Both the position numbers and the translations under genes were made by a program. Of a DNA stretch of 64,000 nucleotides, positions 22,601 through 32,394 are shown piece by piece; positions within the stretch are counted from its first letter, which is position 1; the number at the start of each line of letters is the position of its first letter. The notes beneath the pieces are model-generated. The model saw nothing but the letters and a program-made list of their open reading frames with translations, was not told the DNA's origin and did no database searches. The stretch is from Morinoia aosen. Lineage: Eukaryota > Arthropoda > Malacostraca > Amphipoda > Talitridae. The stretch lies in NCBI GenBank assembly GCA_030386875.1, contig CM059559.1, forward strand, positions 3,531,177-3,595,176, in the 5' to 3' direction.

Positions 22601-25600
22601 ATGAGTTACCTCATTCCTCACTATGAAAGTCATGAATGAAACAGTGCTCAACGAAATCTGTCTCACAGGTGGAGACCCCTCTGATCGAGCACAAAGCCGG
22701 GCGCTAACCCTTGATCTCGGGGTAAATAAGCAAAGACGAAGTGTTTTCTTTATACCCGAGGATCTAAAGGAAGATGCAGGTGGGAGAGATTGTCCAATCG
22801 AATTGAAAAATATACTTCGCATCTAAACTTGAAGTGGGATCGATCTTGATTTGTCAAGTTGGAAGCGTACAGTATTGTAGAACCTCTTGTATGTCTTGGC
22901 AAGGATAGCTGATGCAGCCGTTCTGCAGTGCTAGAATGGGGGTTGGAATTCAGAATGAGTTCGAAATTGCGTCTTTTCAGAAGTACGAACTGACTTATAT
23001 TCTCCGTAATTTTTTTGACTGTACATTTCAATCTACCAGGTTTAAGTAACAAAATTTACCCCTGCCTACTATTTACATGATTTAATAGATATAATAGAAA
23101 CACAAAAAGTGCAAAAAATCCGCATACTCAACTCCACCGAAGTTTGGTGAATGAAGTAATAGAATGAGAAAAGTTACAGCGATCGTAAGCGAGGGAAGCA
23201 CAAGAAATTGTACTTGTTCATGAAAAAAATGAAAACTTTGACCTTCTTCAAAAACGTTGGGTATTAAGCGTTTCACTGTCAATAGAAATCCGAGTTTCAT
23301 ATGGGACAAACAGAAATAAACATAATGAACATTTCGTCTTAAGCTTTCCTGGAAGTATTCATGATCTCTATAGATTAAATAGAGTTCACGCTGAGCGTGT
23401 GTTCTTTTTACTGATAGCGAGGAGTAGGGTTTTTCGTGCCATGATGTTGCGCCAAGTCCCAAGAGAACCCTCACCGTATACGAGTACGTCAAATGAACAC
23501 TAGACGTTGCAAAGGTGTGAGCATGGACCATTACATGAGCCTCTTTTTCAGTACTAGTATGGGCTGCAGTGGTATGCAAGCAGTGGTATGCAAACATGCT
23601 TAGTATACAGCTTCTGCATGTGTTCTCGAATCAATATCAATATTAAAAAGCATTGCTAATTAACAGAAACTTCGACCACTGACAATATGACTAGAGTCAT
23701 CTATAAGTTGCTCTACGTTATTCTAGCCCAAAAAACAACACCCGGAAATCATCACAGGACTGCATGCCTCAACTAGCTGTATGGGTCCTAACCCAGACAT
23801 AAAGCGCGACCAACGATAGTAAGTCATGGTTTTCTAATTGCAAGACAAAACAAAATTTTCTAATCCAATCTTTGGATTTACATCGGCACCTGGCTGCACA
23901 TTTACCGCTTAGTTCGACACTTGCGGGCACTACAGGGTGAATTTGATCGCACTCGGACAGGTCGCAACTCACGCGTATTCAGTAAGGTCCGCCTCGAAGA
24001 CTTGCTGTGGTCCGTAGTCGTCGTCGCCACACACGTCCACTTCGTCATCTTCTGCCCCTCGCTGCACGACGGTGCCTAGCGCTGGTTGCATCGAGAGGAA
24101 ATGATAACGATCACGGGAAATAATAACGATCTATTCAGAACAGTTACCCTGAGTAAAAAGTTGTAAAAAAATCCCAAATTGAGAACGTCGACGAATAAAT
24201 TCAGGAGAGAAATATAACTGTTTGATGATTGATGCAACAAAAAGAGCAAGAAAGATGTTTACTTCAAGAAAACATCTGCCTGTCATATTATAAGGTTATT
24301 TGCCGTATCAAATGAAGTTAAGTGAGGATGGTAGGAACCGCAAAGCCTCACTAAAAATAGCATTAATCGTAGAATTTAAAAGCTTCGGAAACTGTGCATA
24401 AACTAAATGCTGTATTCTCATTTACTAAAATAACTATAAAAATACTATACTATGATTTGAGTTAATTTGTAAAGTGCAAAACACTCGAGCATAACATTCT
24501 CCGAATAGATTACTGAGACGAAAGTATGTCACTCAAAGCCTTGGAATTCTCACCAAAAGATGCTCCCTTTGATTAGGTAACATATTCGTATCCCGCCCCT
24601 GTACCAAACTCTTGTTACAAATATTCATAAATTTTAATCAGCGTAGGAAAAGCTTCATCAAGAGCGATATACTCAGCTAGTGCAGACAAGTTTATCCGTA
24701 CTCCCCATTCTCTACCCCTCGCCAGCATGCACCAGCTAGAGGTAGAGATCGGATTTTAGCGACTCGTCTCTGTCGACTAACTAACAACGCTACATGTATG
24801 TACGTATATACTTCGTTTCAATTTCCCGTTGACAACTTAAAAATAACTCGCAGGAAATTTTGCCAGTCAGTGAATTTGTTCCATGATAATTTAACCCTTT
24901 AACGTCCGCTTGTTGCACTCATATTACCGTTATCACAACTGGCACCGGCATCATGTAGTCACCGACATCACAACGAGGAAGTGACTGCCACTCGACAATA
25001 AACTTCGAAGCACACATAAGGGCACAAATTTCACATGGAACAAAAATACATTAGAACTATTTTTGGAAGTGGGTTTTGAAATCCACTTTGACGGTATAAC
25101 GTTAAAAGAACATAAAGCATGCGATGTAGATAAAGCATCCAAGGTGGAATATTACAGCTATTCATGAAAGTGGATTTTGAAATCCACTTTAACGGTGTAA
25201 AGCTAAGAGAACATGAACCATGCAAGGTAGCCTCACTGTGGAGATCAGTGTTTCCACGAGCAGGGTAATTACCCCAGTTTAGGGTAATCAGGGGTACCCT
25301 AGGGTAATGTTTAGGGTAATGAAAAATATGGGCAAATCTAGGGTAATCAGAGCTCCGTGAAGGAAGTGATCGCCTAATCTACGAAAAATAGAAAATTGAA
25401 AGCCAATATGCAAGCACCCTACTGGTTACCACTTGAACGAAATGTAATGAAACGGGTCAGAATTTAGTGTTCACAAAACTGCACTGCTGCTGTGGTTAGT
25501 GTCGCATATTTGAATGTCATCAGGTCTCGCTCACGAAAGACGGCGTCAAGATACGAAGCCATGATATCTCTTGTCCACTTCGTTTTGACAAATGATTCTG

Positions 25601-28600
25601 AGTTGCATTTTGCTAATAAAAACTCGATCGGTGTCAGCAACAGCCAGTCGACGAAAGTCACTGTCCTGTTCTGATTGTGGGCATGCTTATAAGCATCAAC
25701 AGAATATTGACAGGTATGTTTGTTGTATTGTTAAATTCCACAGCCAATATATTTCATCGTAGAAATAATTAATAGGTTCATTCTTGTAATAGTCATTGAA
25801 TTAACAGCAGAGTTACCTTCTAGCGCCGGTATTTTGCCAGCTAATTAGATGGAAGGCGTCCTATTTCTTAGCAATGTTGCACGCCAAAGAAGCATGTTAT
25901 TGTAGCGATGCAAACAAAAAAAATTAGACAGGTTTCTTTGACACTTTACGTTACAAAAGGTGCTAAAAGCGGAAGGAAGAAGCTATAAAATTAGTTACAA
26001 AAATTCATATAAACAAAAGAGTACAGTTATCGACTTAAAACTTGCAATATATGTTTGTATTCTCATTGTCTTTCTTAGGCGCAGTAACACGAACGTAGAA
26101 TTTGATATAGCTGCGATCATGCCTAGAATTCCGTCAACCAAAATTGAAGCATTAGGGTTTCTACAACTGAGTGTTGAGGAAAGTTTATGCATATTAATAA
26201 AGGTAAGGTAGTTTTCTCCAAAAACCTTTGAATTTCCTCACCCGCCTTCTACGAAATGAAGAAATTTGATAACTTTACGATCATCTTTATGAGTTGATAA
26301 GTGAGCGTGATTGCAACGAAGTCTCTGAGAAGCATATGTGGTGTAACAAGATTGGATAAAATCCGTTATGAAAAGATAGGACGAAGGTCATGTGTGAGGG
26401 AAGCCAGAAAGCCATTAGAGAGAGTGGATCAAAGTGTTAGGTTAGATTGAGCATGTGGAAAGAATGGCTGAAGTGCGTGAATGGATGGAAAATTGATTAA
26501 AAAATAAATAATTGTACTAGGGATAGGTACACATGTTATTGCATTTCTTGCAGCACAGCAGATGATCGCGCACCGAGTGAAGAAGTGCCAACGACACCAC
26601 CTCGAAAAAAGGAAAGCTCCACTTGAAAGCTAGAAACTACCAGCAGAAATTTAAAGATTCGTTGACATCAGAACCTGGGTTTGAGGGATGGTTAGCCAAG
26701 TTCTCAAAATCAACAGAGCAAAAGGATGTGGAATATTGCAAGGTTTGTCGAACCTATATTACTTGTGGAAAATCGGAGATCAGGCGTCACATGCTCTCAG
26801 CGACACAAACAACGATCCATGGTGGCAAAAAAACCATCAATTGCCAGCTACGTGCTATCCAATGATCCTCTCGAAAATCGTGCTCGTAAAGTGGAACTGC
26901 AAGTTTGTGCATTTTTAGCTAAGCACCACCTATCTCATTGTGTGAGACTCTTTTAGTTTGATGAAAACAATGTTCCCACATCAGGAGTCTCAGAAAAAAG
27001 GGCGCCTTGGAAAACAGCGTGCATCAAAATTAATTCGACAGGTTTTTGGCAAACATCTTGTACGTGATATCGTCTGGATATCAAACCAGCATTCTAACGT
27101 CGTTCGACTGGATTTCCCACCTGACGCTGATGCAGTATGTAACACAGGACTTATTCATACTGACAGAGCTGTGGAAACCAGTCCATTTACCTTTTAGTTA
27201 ATTAATAGATCCTAGGTCAGGATTAGCTGTTTTAGGGTAATCTGGGGTAATCAACACCCTTCAACTAGGGTAATTAGAGACGCCTCGCGTGGAAACCCTG
27301 GTGGAGATGTCCCTGCGCCTTGAGCACGTCAGTGAGTCTCACTCTCATGCGGCCGTCGCTGCACCACTCGAACTGCGGCAGCTGCCCGTCCTCGTCTGCA
27401 CCGTCCTCCTCTGCACTGCTGCACTCCTGTGGTGCACACACGAACTGGTTGAAGGTGTGGAGGTATGCATTTAGAATCTACTTACCTACAAAAAAAAATA
27501 GTGGCAGTAATTCAAGTGCTGCAAAGTAAAGCTGTTGGTGCGTTCTCAGATTTTCTTAGCAAAGAGTGAGAGAAGCTGTGGAAATTGCTTTTTTTATTTT
27601 TTTTCTGTTTATGATAATCATTATTGAAGAGCACGCAATTTAGTGCAATATTGTCAACTTTACTCGCTACGCGAGATCTACAGAACGGCTAAGAATAGGT
27701 AGAAATAAAATATAGGAAATAGGTGTTGAAACCTTCTGAACAGAGTAGAATTATTCACAGCAACACAAAACCGTGATAGGCACACGGTAACAGATCTGAG
27801 AAAATGAATTCTGTTAATATATAGTTATGAAACGTATAAAAGTAATTTATAAATACTACACGCAAATGAGTTGAATACGCAGAAGCAGCACAAATACTAA
27901 ATAACAATGTCTGAAAGTTTAAAAATATTATTTCAAGAGGAGATCTCATTCAGAATATAAAGTACGATCACCATGAGAACAAATTTAACACCTTTCACAT
28001 AGTACAAATGAGCACATTATGATACCAAAACTAAGTACATCGCATAGTCTACGTGGCTGAACTGAGTACCTCACACTGGTCCACATGACCGGGATACTCG
28101 CAGAGGTCCAGCAGGCGGTAGCACATGGGGCACGTCCGCTCCTCCAAGCCACTCAAACACTCCCGCTGCTCCCGCAACCGGGACCACCTCCGCCACCGCA
28201 CCCGCCGCACCGCTCGCACCCTCTGCGTCCAGGCAACAATTGAATTATGAATATATTGAGCACAACAGTCGGTAATGGCAGTTTTATTCATTTTGAGCAG
28301 TATCAGATACTCCACTCATGCTGAAAGCAACTGAGCATCGATGTGTGAGACTTCGCCAGTGTAAGGCTTTTCATGCCGTCCACACACTCTTAAACCTAAC
28401 GTATCCAAAATTCATTTAAGCTGATAGAATAATTTCAATTTTTCAAGAAAGGAAATTGAATAAGTGAAAGCTAGAGATGGCATTTGTCACTAGATCTGAA
28501 TAATGAGGGAGTATTGAAACGTGCGGAATATCCCGCTTCGCTCACCCCTGATACTCTCAACACATGCAACGTATCACTGAGTCGAGGAAGAAGTGCTGTG

Positions 28601-29540
28601 CCAACGCAAAATGCCGGCTGAATCAATGATATTGACCTCTGCTCTCTCTCGCCGTGAGTGAAAACAACGTTTTCGCTAATACATCAGAAGACTGTCATAG
28701 CAAAAGACAAAAATATTAATGGTTATTTAGGAAACCGAGTACTCACTTCTTCAGGCGTTACTCTCTCAGTGTTCTGAACTATTTGATCCTTTGGAGGAGC
28801 AGCCTCAGAATTTTCATTAGGGTCTAAATTTTGCGTTGAGGCATCCAGACAACCTATGTTTGATGGCGCTCCAGAAGTTCCAGGGCTTGCCTGAAATGGC
28901 GATGTGGATGCTGCACTCACTCGAGCTGTTTCATTTACAACAGGATTTTCCTCGCTGTTGATGAGAGCAGCAGTAGAGCTAGATGAGGTCGTGGTTTGGT
29001 CTGTGTCCATCAGAACCGTTTTACAAGGTTGGGGTTTTAGGTTACCCAAAACACAGCCCGTCTCATTCGTCGTGCAAAAGTTACCGCTCGAAGGTGAAGC
29101 ACTATCACTAGAAAGAACCTCTCCAGAGATGTAACAGCCGCCACCTGACGGGGCTAACTCACTCGAAGGAGATTTGATCTCGCTCGTGCAATGGGCAATG
29201 TCACAGGAACTAGAGGCTATTTCAAGCGTCCTACTGCCTGAAATGCACGAACTTCCAGATGAAGTAGGCACATCATCAGTGTTGGTTGAAGCGGATGCCT
29301 CTGGGAAGTCTAGGTTCAGGAGCTGTTGAACATCTGCAAGAGACGTTGACACGGACGCAGACGTGCCTCGTACCGGCGACGCGAACGCACCTTTTCTTTT
29401 ATAAGGAGAACGACGTCTTCTCCTCCTAACTTGAAGTTTGGACATCTCGACCTGTAGATGAGCAGCAACGTCTCCGGGCCTCAGCGCTGCCTTGCACACG
29501 GGACATGGCACGATATCTGCACTCGCGGACGTCCTTCTTC
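13583..29540 (-). CDS. RNF220: RNF220 E3 ubiquitin ligase, split gene of eight recognised exons, interrupted by a hAT insertion
   Basis: Family role: RING E3 ligase; the N-terminal and central zinc modules and a coiled coil serve substrate binding and dimerisation, and the C-terminal RING recruits the E2. Exons in coding order are 29540-28747, 28222-28070, 27477-27301 (plus base 25237 of the native exon), 24075-23973, about 18424-17926, 16545-16453, 15357-15283 and 13654-13583. Phases at the junctions run 0, 0, 1, 2, 0, 0, 0 and agree throughout. Landmarks in order are CPVC-x-ALRPGD, the VEMSKLQ basic stretch, TCPMC, FEWCSDGR, the acidic DDEVDVCGDDD block, an acidic repeat linker, KVEQLEHQL coiled coil and a RING with CWHVHCRSCW and CPQC, ending DLRRLYL. 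Codons 5' of 29540 are not identified. A 2055-bp hAT element splits the third exon from its native donor, so this allele may be impaired or use another donor. Confidence 0.85.
13846..14120. mobile_element. piggyBac-type MITE (TTAA family), copy 1
   Basis: The ends CACCTTGACCGCGA and TCGCGGTCAAAGTG are inverted repeats next to slightly decayed target sites (CTAA left, TTGA right). The interior shares CAACATTCAACTCAAATTCA and GATCAAGTATTT with the copies at 32395 and 53693. At 275 bp it cannot code. It lies in the last intron of the minus-strand RNF220 gene. Confidence 0.75.
14157..14508 (+). mobile_element. SINE-like element, copy A, with 14-bp target duplication
   Basis: This 352-bp non-coding element is flanked by a perfect 14-bp duplication AAAGAATGATGGAT (14143-14156 and 14509-14522), as expected for target-primed insertion. 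It starts TTGATTAGATTAG, carries the landmark ACCATTTAGTATGGAGT, and ends with the hairpin CCCTGAGGGG. There is no inverted terminal repeat and no poly(A) tail. It lies in the last intron of RNF220, antisense to that gene. Confidence 0.8.
14592..14824. mobile_element. piggyBac-type MITE, copy 2 (inverted)
   Basis: The element lies between TTAA at 14592-14595 and TTAA at 14821-14824. On the minus strand it begins TTAACACATAGACTGCGATG, like the other family members, and the left end CACACATTCATTGCGG mirrors it. The interior matches the CTCAAATT and AACATTAACTGG phrases of the family. Confidence 0.65.
15184..15262. repeat. 19-bp tandem repeat beside an RNF220 splice donor
   Basis: About four copies of GTGAGGGTACACACACAGA occur in the last RNF220 intron. 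They end some 20 bp downstream of the donor of the exon at 15283 (minus strand). On the minus strand this is a TGTGTGTACCCTCACT repeat. Confidence 0.85.
15283..15357 (-). CDS. RNF220: RNF220 exon: central RING ligands
   Basis: The acceptor is TTTCTTCTTTTAG before 15357 and the donor is CTG|GTAGGT after 15283. This 75-bp exon, phase 0 on both sides, encodes 25 residues with CWHVHCRSCW. The spacing from the CSVCR pair of the previous exon is x12, as in the family. Confidence 0.9.
16060..16335. repeat. AT-rich 21-bp tandem repeat
   Basis: About 12 units of CTTTTTTAAATTGAACTTGAC and close variants (21 bp) lie in the intron downstream of the RNF220 coiled-coil exon. They give a 78-codon open frame made of a 7-residue repeat, which I regard as an accident of the period. 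Confidence 0.92.
16453..16545 (-). CDS. RNF220: RNF220 exon: coiled coil and first RING Cys pair
   Basis: The acceptor is CTGCAG before 16545 and the donor is CGC|GTAAGT after 16453. The 93-bp exon is in phase 0 on both sides. It encodes VVKSLTEKVEQLEHQLA, a heptad-like helix, then MQCSVCR with the first zinc pair. The helix sits directly before the RING, as in RNF220. Confidence 0.9.
17147..17499 (+). mobile_element. SINE-like element, copy B
   Basis: This copy keeps the family order: TTAGATTAG start, CGCCTCCCTAACCGCAAC, CACCATTTTGTATGGAGTC, GAAAACTCATTCTATTTCAAC and a decayed CCCCCCAGG end. It is older than copies A and D, and I could not define its target duplication. It lies in an RNF220 intron. 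Confidence 0.65.
17926..18424 (-). CDS. RNF220: RNF220 exon: acidic Ser/Thr-rich linker with 99-bp coding repeat
   Basis: The donor is CGCCAG|GTGACT after 17926, phase 0. The frame is open well past 18424; the start at 18424 (acceptor CACGAGCAG) was chosen because it gives the phase needed after the preceding exon and leads into RTTSLEAGAPS. An alternative acceptor three bases upstream also fits. From 18264 to about 18010 the exon contains 2.6 copies of a 33-residue repeat beginning LDLQNVGS and including SQEAD followed by acidic residues. The segment should be disordered and links the acidic block to the coiled coil, where the family also has a Ser-rich linker. Confidence 0.75.
18010..18264 (-). 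repeat. RNF220: Coding 99-bp tandem repeat inside RNF220
   Basis: Units start at 18264, 18165 and 18066 (minus strand), exactly 99 bp apart, so length change keeps the reading frame. Each begins LDLQNVGS or HDSQDVGS and contains STGQQK or KK and TSQEAD. The third unit is partial. Confidence 0.88.
18935..19205 (+). mobile_element. SINE-like element, copy C (5'-truncated)
   Basis: Recognisable from AACGCGAAATCTATGCACAAG to the end CCCTCTTAGAGG. The 5' third is missing or replaced. A ~45-bp imperfect direct repeat (CTCTCACTAC ... AAGTTGCCCAA) flanks it at 18892-18936 and 19256-19301, so a local duplication accompanied or followed insertion. Confidence 0.6.
19932..20154. mobile_element. piggyBac-type MITE, copy 3 (inverted)
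   Basis: The left end TTGACACTTTGACCGCGAC and the right end GTTTAACCCAGTGAAGTCAACG correspond to the two ends of the family in reverse orientation. The target sites are decayed. It lies in an RNF220 intron. Confidence 0.55.
20453..20806 (+). mobile_element. SINE-like element, copy D, with 13-16 bp target duplication
   Basis: This 354-bp copy is very similar to copy A. It is flanked by CGACTTCTCTGCA (20440-20452 and 20807-20819); up to three G residues more could belong to the duplication. It starts GATTAGATTAG and ends CCCCCTGAGGGG. The intact duplication and the similarity to copy A suggest recent mobility. Confidence 0.8.
21255..21665. repeat. GGTTA-rich inverted repeats, possible MITE with telomere-like motif
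   Basis: The left part (21255-21357) reads TCAATCAACCCTAGGTTAGG and contains GGTTAGGTTAGGTTA (TTAGG pentamers). The right part (21611-21665) is rich in TAACC and ends AACCTATATTGATTGA, an inverted match to the left end. Termini and target duplication are not clear. Confidence 0.4.
22117..22477 (+). mobile_element. SINE-like element, copy E, with ~12-bp target duplication
   Basis: Flanked by AAAAAGCGTAA on the left and AAAAAGCGCAA on the right (10 of 11 bases equal). It starts GATTAGATTAG and ends CCCTCTGAGAGG, a compensated version of the terminal hairpin. It is more diverged than A and D. Confidence 0.72.
22478..23972. other. Intron sequence without recognised elements
   Basis: Overlapping open frames (92 codons at 22544-22822 and 171 codons at 23082-23597, minus strand) show no family resemblance and no splice context. 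I take the region as intron of RNF220. Confidence 0.4.
23973..24075 (-). CDS. RNF220: RNF220 exon: acidic DDEVDVCGDDD block
   Basis: The acceptor CGCTAG before 24075 is the only one giving an open frame with the required phase; the donor is GC|GTGAGT after 23973. The exon is 103 bp, enters in phase 1 and leaves in phase 2. It encodes VVQRGAEDDEVDVCGDDDYG and a stretch ending ADLTEYA. RNF220 has a similar acidic block after its EWC motif. Confidence 0.85.
24895..25237. repeat. Intron remnant with two-copy repeat and hairpin; carries the stranded splice donor
   Basis: A ~112-bp segment is duplicated imperfectly (25055-25130 and 25167-25230); each copy carries the near-palindrome GTGGATTTTGAAATCCAC. 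On the minus strand CCACA|GTGAGG around 25237 is the native donor of the FEWC exon, now separated from it by the hAT element. TTAACCCTTTAACG at 24893 may be the end of another TTAA element. Confidence 0.5.
25238..25245. other. 8-bp target duplication, left copy
   Basis: GTGGAGAT, identical to 27301-27308. It marks the insertion of the hAT element into the RNF220 exon. Confidence 0.93.
25246..27300 (+). mobile_element. Degenerate hAT transposon inserted in an RNF220 exon
   Basis: This 2055-bp element has short inverted ends CAGTGTTTCCACG and (reverse complement) CAGGGTTTCCACG, and a perfect 8-bp duplication GTGGAGAT on both sides, the hAT signature. Both subterminal regions carry repeated AGGGTAAT motifs (five or more at 25261-25350, three at 27230-27272), plausible transposase binding sites. 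Between them lies a broken transposase 5' fragment. It cannot be autonomous because the catalytic part is missing. It was inserted one base upstream of the exon's native donor, in the orientation opposite to the gene. Confidence 0.88.
26593..27197 (+). pseudogene. Broken hAT transposase N-terminal fragment
   Basis: Three overlapping frames carry consecutive pieces of a hAT-type protein. First comes a zinc-finger-like segment with GWLAKF, YCKVC and an IRRHMLS stretch (26623-26800). Next is KPSIASY with an LQVCAFLAKHHLSHCV motif (about 26826-26950). Last is MKTMFPHQ with a KLIRQVFGKHL motif (26958-27197), ending in a stop. Two frameshifts separate them. The DDE/RNase-H-like core and the C-terminal dimerisation region are absent. 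The assignment rests on recognising these motifs; a protein search would confirm it. Confidence 0.65.
27301..27477 (-). CDS. RNF220: RNF220 exon: FEWC block, cut by the hAT insertion
   Basis: The exon encodes a cysteine-containing acidic stretch, then LPQFEWCSDGRMRVRLTDVLKAQGHLH, the equivalent of the conserved EYEWCGQKRIRATTLL-type block of RNF220. The start at 27477 (after GTAAGTAG) is the farthest acceptor that avoids an in-frame stop; acceptors before 27447 or 27435 would also keep the frame. The native exon continued with one base (25237) to the donor CCACA|GTGAGG, giving phase 1, which fits the next exon. Read-through into the transposon meets TAA after about seven codons. Confidence 0.82.
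28070..28222 (-). CDS. RNF220: RNF220 exon: basic stretch and second zinc-knuckle-like module
   Basis: The acceptor is GACGCAG before 28222 and the donor is GAG|GTACTC after 28070. The exon is 153 bp and in phase 0 on both sides. It encodes an Arg-rich start (RVRAVRRVRW), then ERTCPMCYRLL and, 12-15 residues on, a GHVDQC stretch. This C-x2-C ... H-x3-C pattern matches the second CPVC module in invertebrate RNF220 proteins. Arg/Trp codons are unusually CG-rich compared with the flanking intron. Confidence 0.85.
28747..29540 (-). CDS. RNF220: RNF220 exon: first CPVC module and long Ser-rich linker
   Basis: The acceptor is TTGCTGGCAG before 29540 (incoming phase 1) and the donor is GAA|GTGAGT after 28747 (phase 0). 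The 794-bp exon encodes IVPCPVCKAALRPGDVAAHL, the RNF220 CPxC-x-LRPxEL-xxH module, then a basic run RRRRRRSPYKRK that could act as a nuclear localisation signal. About 200 residues of Ser/Thr/Pro-rich, probably disordered sequence follow. No upstream exon could be joined with confidence. Confidence 0.85.
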
Positions 29541-29584
29541 CTGCCAGCAAAACATCATCCAAAATAAGAACACTAGTCAGCATT

Positions 29585-31019
29585 TATTTATAAATGTAGG
29601 TATGTTTGAATTTGTCTGCCCATAACACTCTAATTAATCCTTCGTCTGGGACCACGAAAAGCGTTTGATGAGCGTATGTGCGTTACAAGTATCACGGCTT
29701 ATCAGGCATCAATTTGATTTTTAAATATCAAAATTATTTATGACTTACTGAAAGCAAAAACTTTCAGAGGTATTATATAACCCAACCTGACATTCGTACC
29801 GACCCCTCCACAACATATTCTATCTTAACAAATTCGAGCCCAAATTCTCCTTTTAAAATTGGTGGCCGAGATGAGCCACAAACTTTAAAAGGAGACAACA
29901 CTCGATGCGCTGCACCAGTTCCGATGGTGGCACGGAGCGTTTAGAGTAAACGACGAGGAAGAGCGCGTAACAAGATCAGCTGAGACCGAAGGAGGGAGTG
30001 TGTACACGGCAGGCAGTAAACTCGTGTTTGTTTGTGCCCTGAGAGAGGTGCACATGGCACCCCCGCCCCGCTGTCTGGCGCAGGGCAGCGGGCCACACGC
30101 ATGCCGCTCTACAGGTGCCGTGGCTGTGGCGCAGTGCAGCCTCTGGTGTGGCGGCACGGTGCAGCCTCTTCAGAGGATGCCACTTCTCAAATTGAGTGGA
30201 CCATGTTCGTGCTCCTTCAAACAGAGCCTAACTTTCAAACAACTGAGCAAGTCTCGATCAAAACTCTTCATCTTTTCACTACGATTGGGATGATATGTGC
30301 CTGCAAAATTCATTTAAAACAAATGGGGCACATTTTGAATATCAGTGAGGAAATTTAATTTAAACTTGTAACTAGGCTTTGTTTCTTACTCATTCTCTTG
30401 AAATTCGTTTAGAGTTTTCGATGACTTATGAGACACATACTACAAGTCACAACCGCGGAAACTTGTATTTGTAGTAGGAAAATGTTCGGCAGAGAAGCAA
30501 TTGAAAACAAAGGTCATCGAACTGCATCTCGAGCCGCGTCATGCGCCCATGTAATTCTTAAACAAACTCTGCCTCACAAAAAGTGTGTCATGATTCATTT
30601 ACGAGACGATGTTTTCAAGTAATGCTCACACTCACGCTGCCTCTCAAGCAACAAGCAAAACTAGAACACACCCAGAACACTAGAACACTAGAACCAAGAA
30701 TTAAATCACCCAGCTCAAATTCGCGCAGATAAAACGAGGTTCTTATTATGTTTTCCTGACTGTCCTTGCGCATTATTTTATAGCTGCACTTTTCGTGGGG
30801 GAAGCAGTGACGGTATTTACATACCGTGAACTTCTGCTACGTCACGTGGATGAGTTTGAGACCTTGCAGCCGCTATTGGGATTCGCCTGTAAAATGTTAT
30901 ACACAAAAAATTCAAGTGAAGGACGAAATAATCTAACATATACATATTGTGAGACATATGCGAGAAAATGCATTCATCTTAATATATAGCAGTATTGATT
31001 TTTAGCATATGAGCTCCTT
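29585..31019. other. Region upstream of the first recognised RNF220 exon
   Basis: Positions 29900-30180 are GC-rich with 90-108 codon open frames on both strands. None resembles RNF220 or another family I know, and no matching donor was found. The region could contain non-coding promoter or intron sequence. Confidence 0.3.
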
Positions 31020-31021
31020 AT

Positions 31022-31560
31022 ACCGGGTGTCCTACAAAAATGTCCCCGAATTTTTAATTGATTCTATCTCCGCTTTAAATTAACAAATTTAAATTATCTT
31101 TTTTTCACAATGTAGTAAATTTTGTTTCCTTTTCGAATAATTCAATTTTTTGAAAATCGACTGACTAACCACTTTAACAGTGATCGATTTACTGAAAGGG
31201 GTAGAAAACCTAATTATTCAAAGGAAAAGTTTTTAAAACAGTATTGATATTCTTCCTTATCTAGTACTTTCCAAAAAAATGAACTAACAAAAGTTTAAAA
31301 GAGTAGCAAATCATTACCTTAAATAACGTTTAAATAAATAAAGTAATTTAGTATCATTCGGCATACCTTCCATTTCTCTCAAGGCAATTGTATTACTTCT
31401 AGCCACCATTGAACGAAGAGTTTTACGGATTATTTCACCGTTTTCTTTCAGTTCTTGAAACATTTCTTCAATTCGTTGTCGAAGAATTATTTATGATGTA
31501 GAGGTGATATATACTTGGTGGTATGTAGGATACATCATTGTGAAATTATTTTTTACAGCA
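31022..31560 (-). pseudogene. Possible Tc1/mariner-type transposase tail and element end
   Basis: On the minus strand 31487-31314 reads ILRQRIEEMFQELKENGEII, then RSMVARSN, to a stop. The arrangement recalls the C-terminal helices of a group of insect DDE transposases (L-x-RI ... RSMxRRxx). About 270 bp downstream on the same strand lies TTCGGGGACATTTTTGTAGG, which ends ACACCCGGT, a terminus style common in such elements. No catalytic region is present. The assignment is tentative. Confidence 0.35.
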
Positions 31561-32394
31561 AGTATTGAGAAATGAAAAAAAACACCGGTGTTGTTTGAAT
31601 GAAGATGGCATGAATTAATTAAAACGTACACGCTGTCAAATTCATCTTGCGTTCGTTAGATAAAAATTCGAACACAACTATCACTCGAGTCCTCTAACTA
31701 TTCCACATTTTCGACTCATTATTTTGTGTATATGCTGGAGTCCGTTTAGTAATGGTTCAGCGTCATTCGTCTTATAAATGCTAATGCTTGACTATTTTCA
31801 CCCCCTTAACGGCAAGTTTCTAAATTCACCAAAGTCGGTCTCTACAGCTCAACGGGAACTGCCCTATCGGATCATGCACAGCCTAAAAAATTCGCACTTA
31901 AATTATACTGCCACAATATTGTCCACAACCTTGGCCGTATCGGTCGACGCATCAGCCAAGGGTGTCAGCTTGCGGACCGTCAAAACTTGATGAGAACAGA
32001 AGCAGAACCCGAGTTGCACCCTCTCCACTAGGATGTATACTGCACATAAGTATTTGCTTCCATGGGATAGGGATGTCTAAATTGTGTGCCAATGCCAGTA
32101 TGGCAGTAGTGTCACTACGCAGTGCAATGAAGTGTATATATTAGCAGTGTTGTTTTCATGTTGTAGGACGCGTATACAGTGATGGCACTACAGCAGAGTG
32201 TGTGGTGTGTATACTTATCGATTGTAACCAAGAAGGTTGAATGGGTTTATTAAACCTCCTTGATTGTAACACAGTTCCTGTACTGCGCAGCACGTTGCGG
32301 CAATCCAGCTGCAATTCACTTTTACTGTAGTCGCGTTCCTTTAGTTCAATGCGGCACAGCTATTTTGGATTAGACTAGATACGTTATTTATAGT

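Noticed and set aside
23082..23597. 171-codon minus-strand frame in an RNF220 intron
   Set aside because: No motif, no codon bias visible, no splice support.
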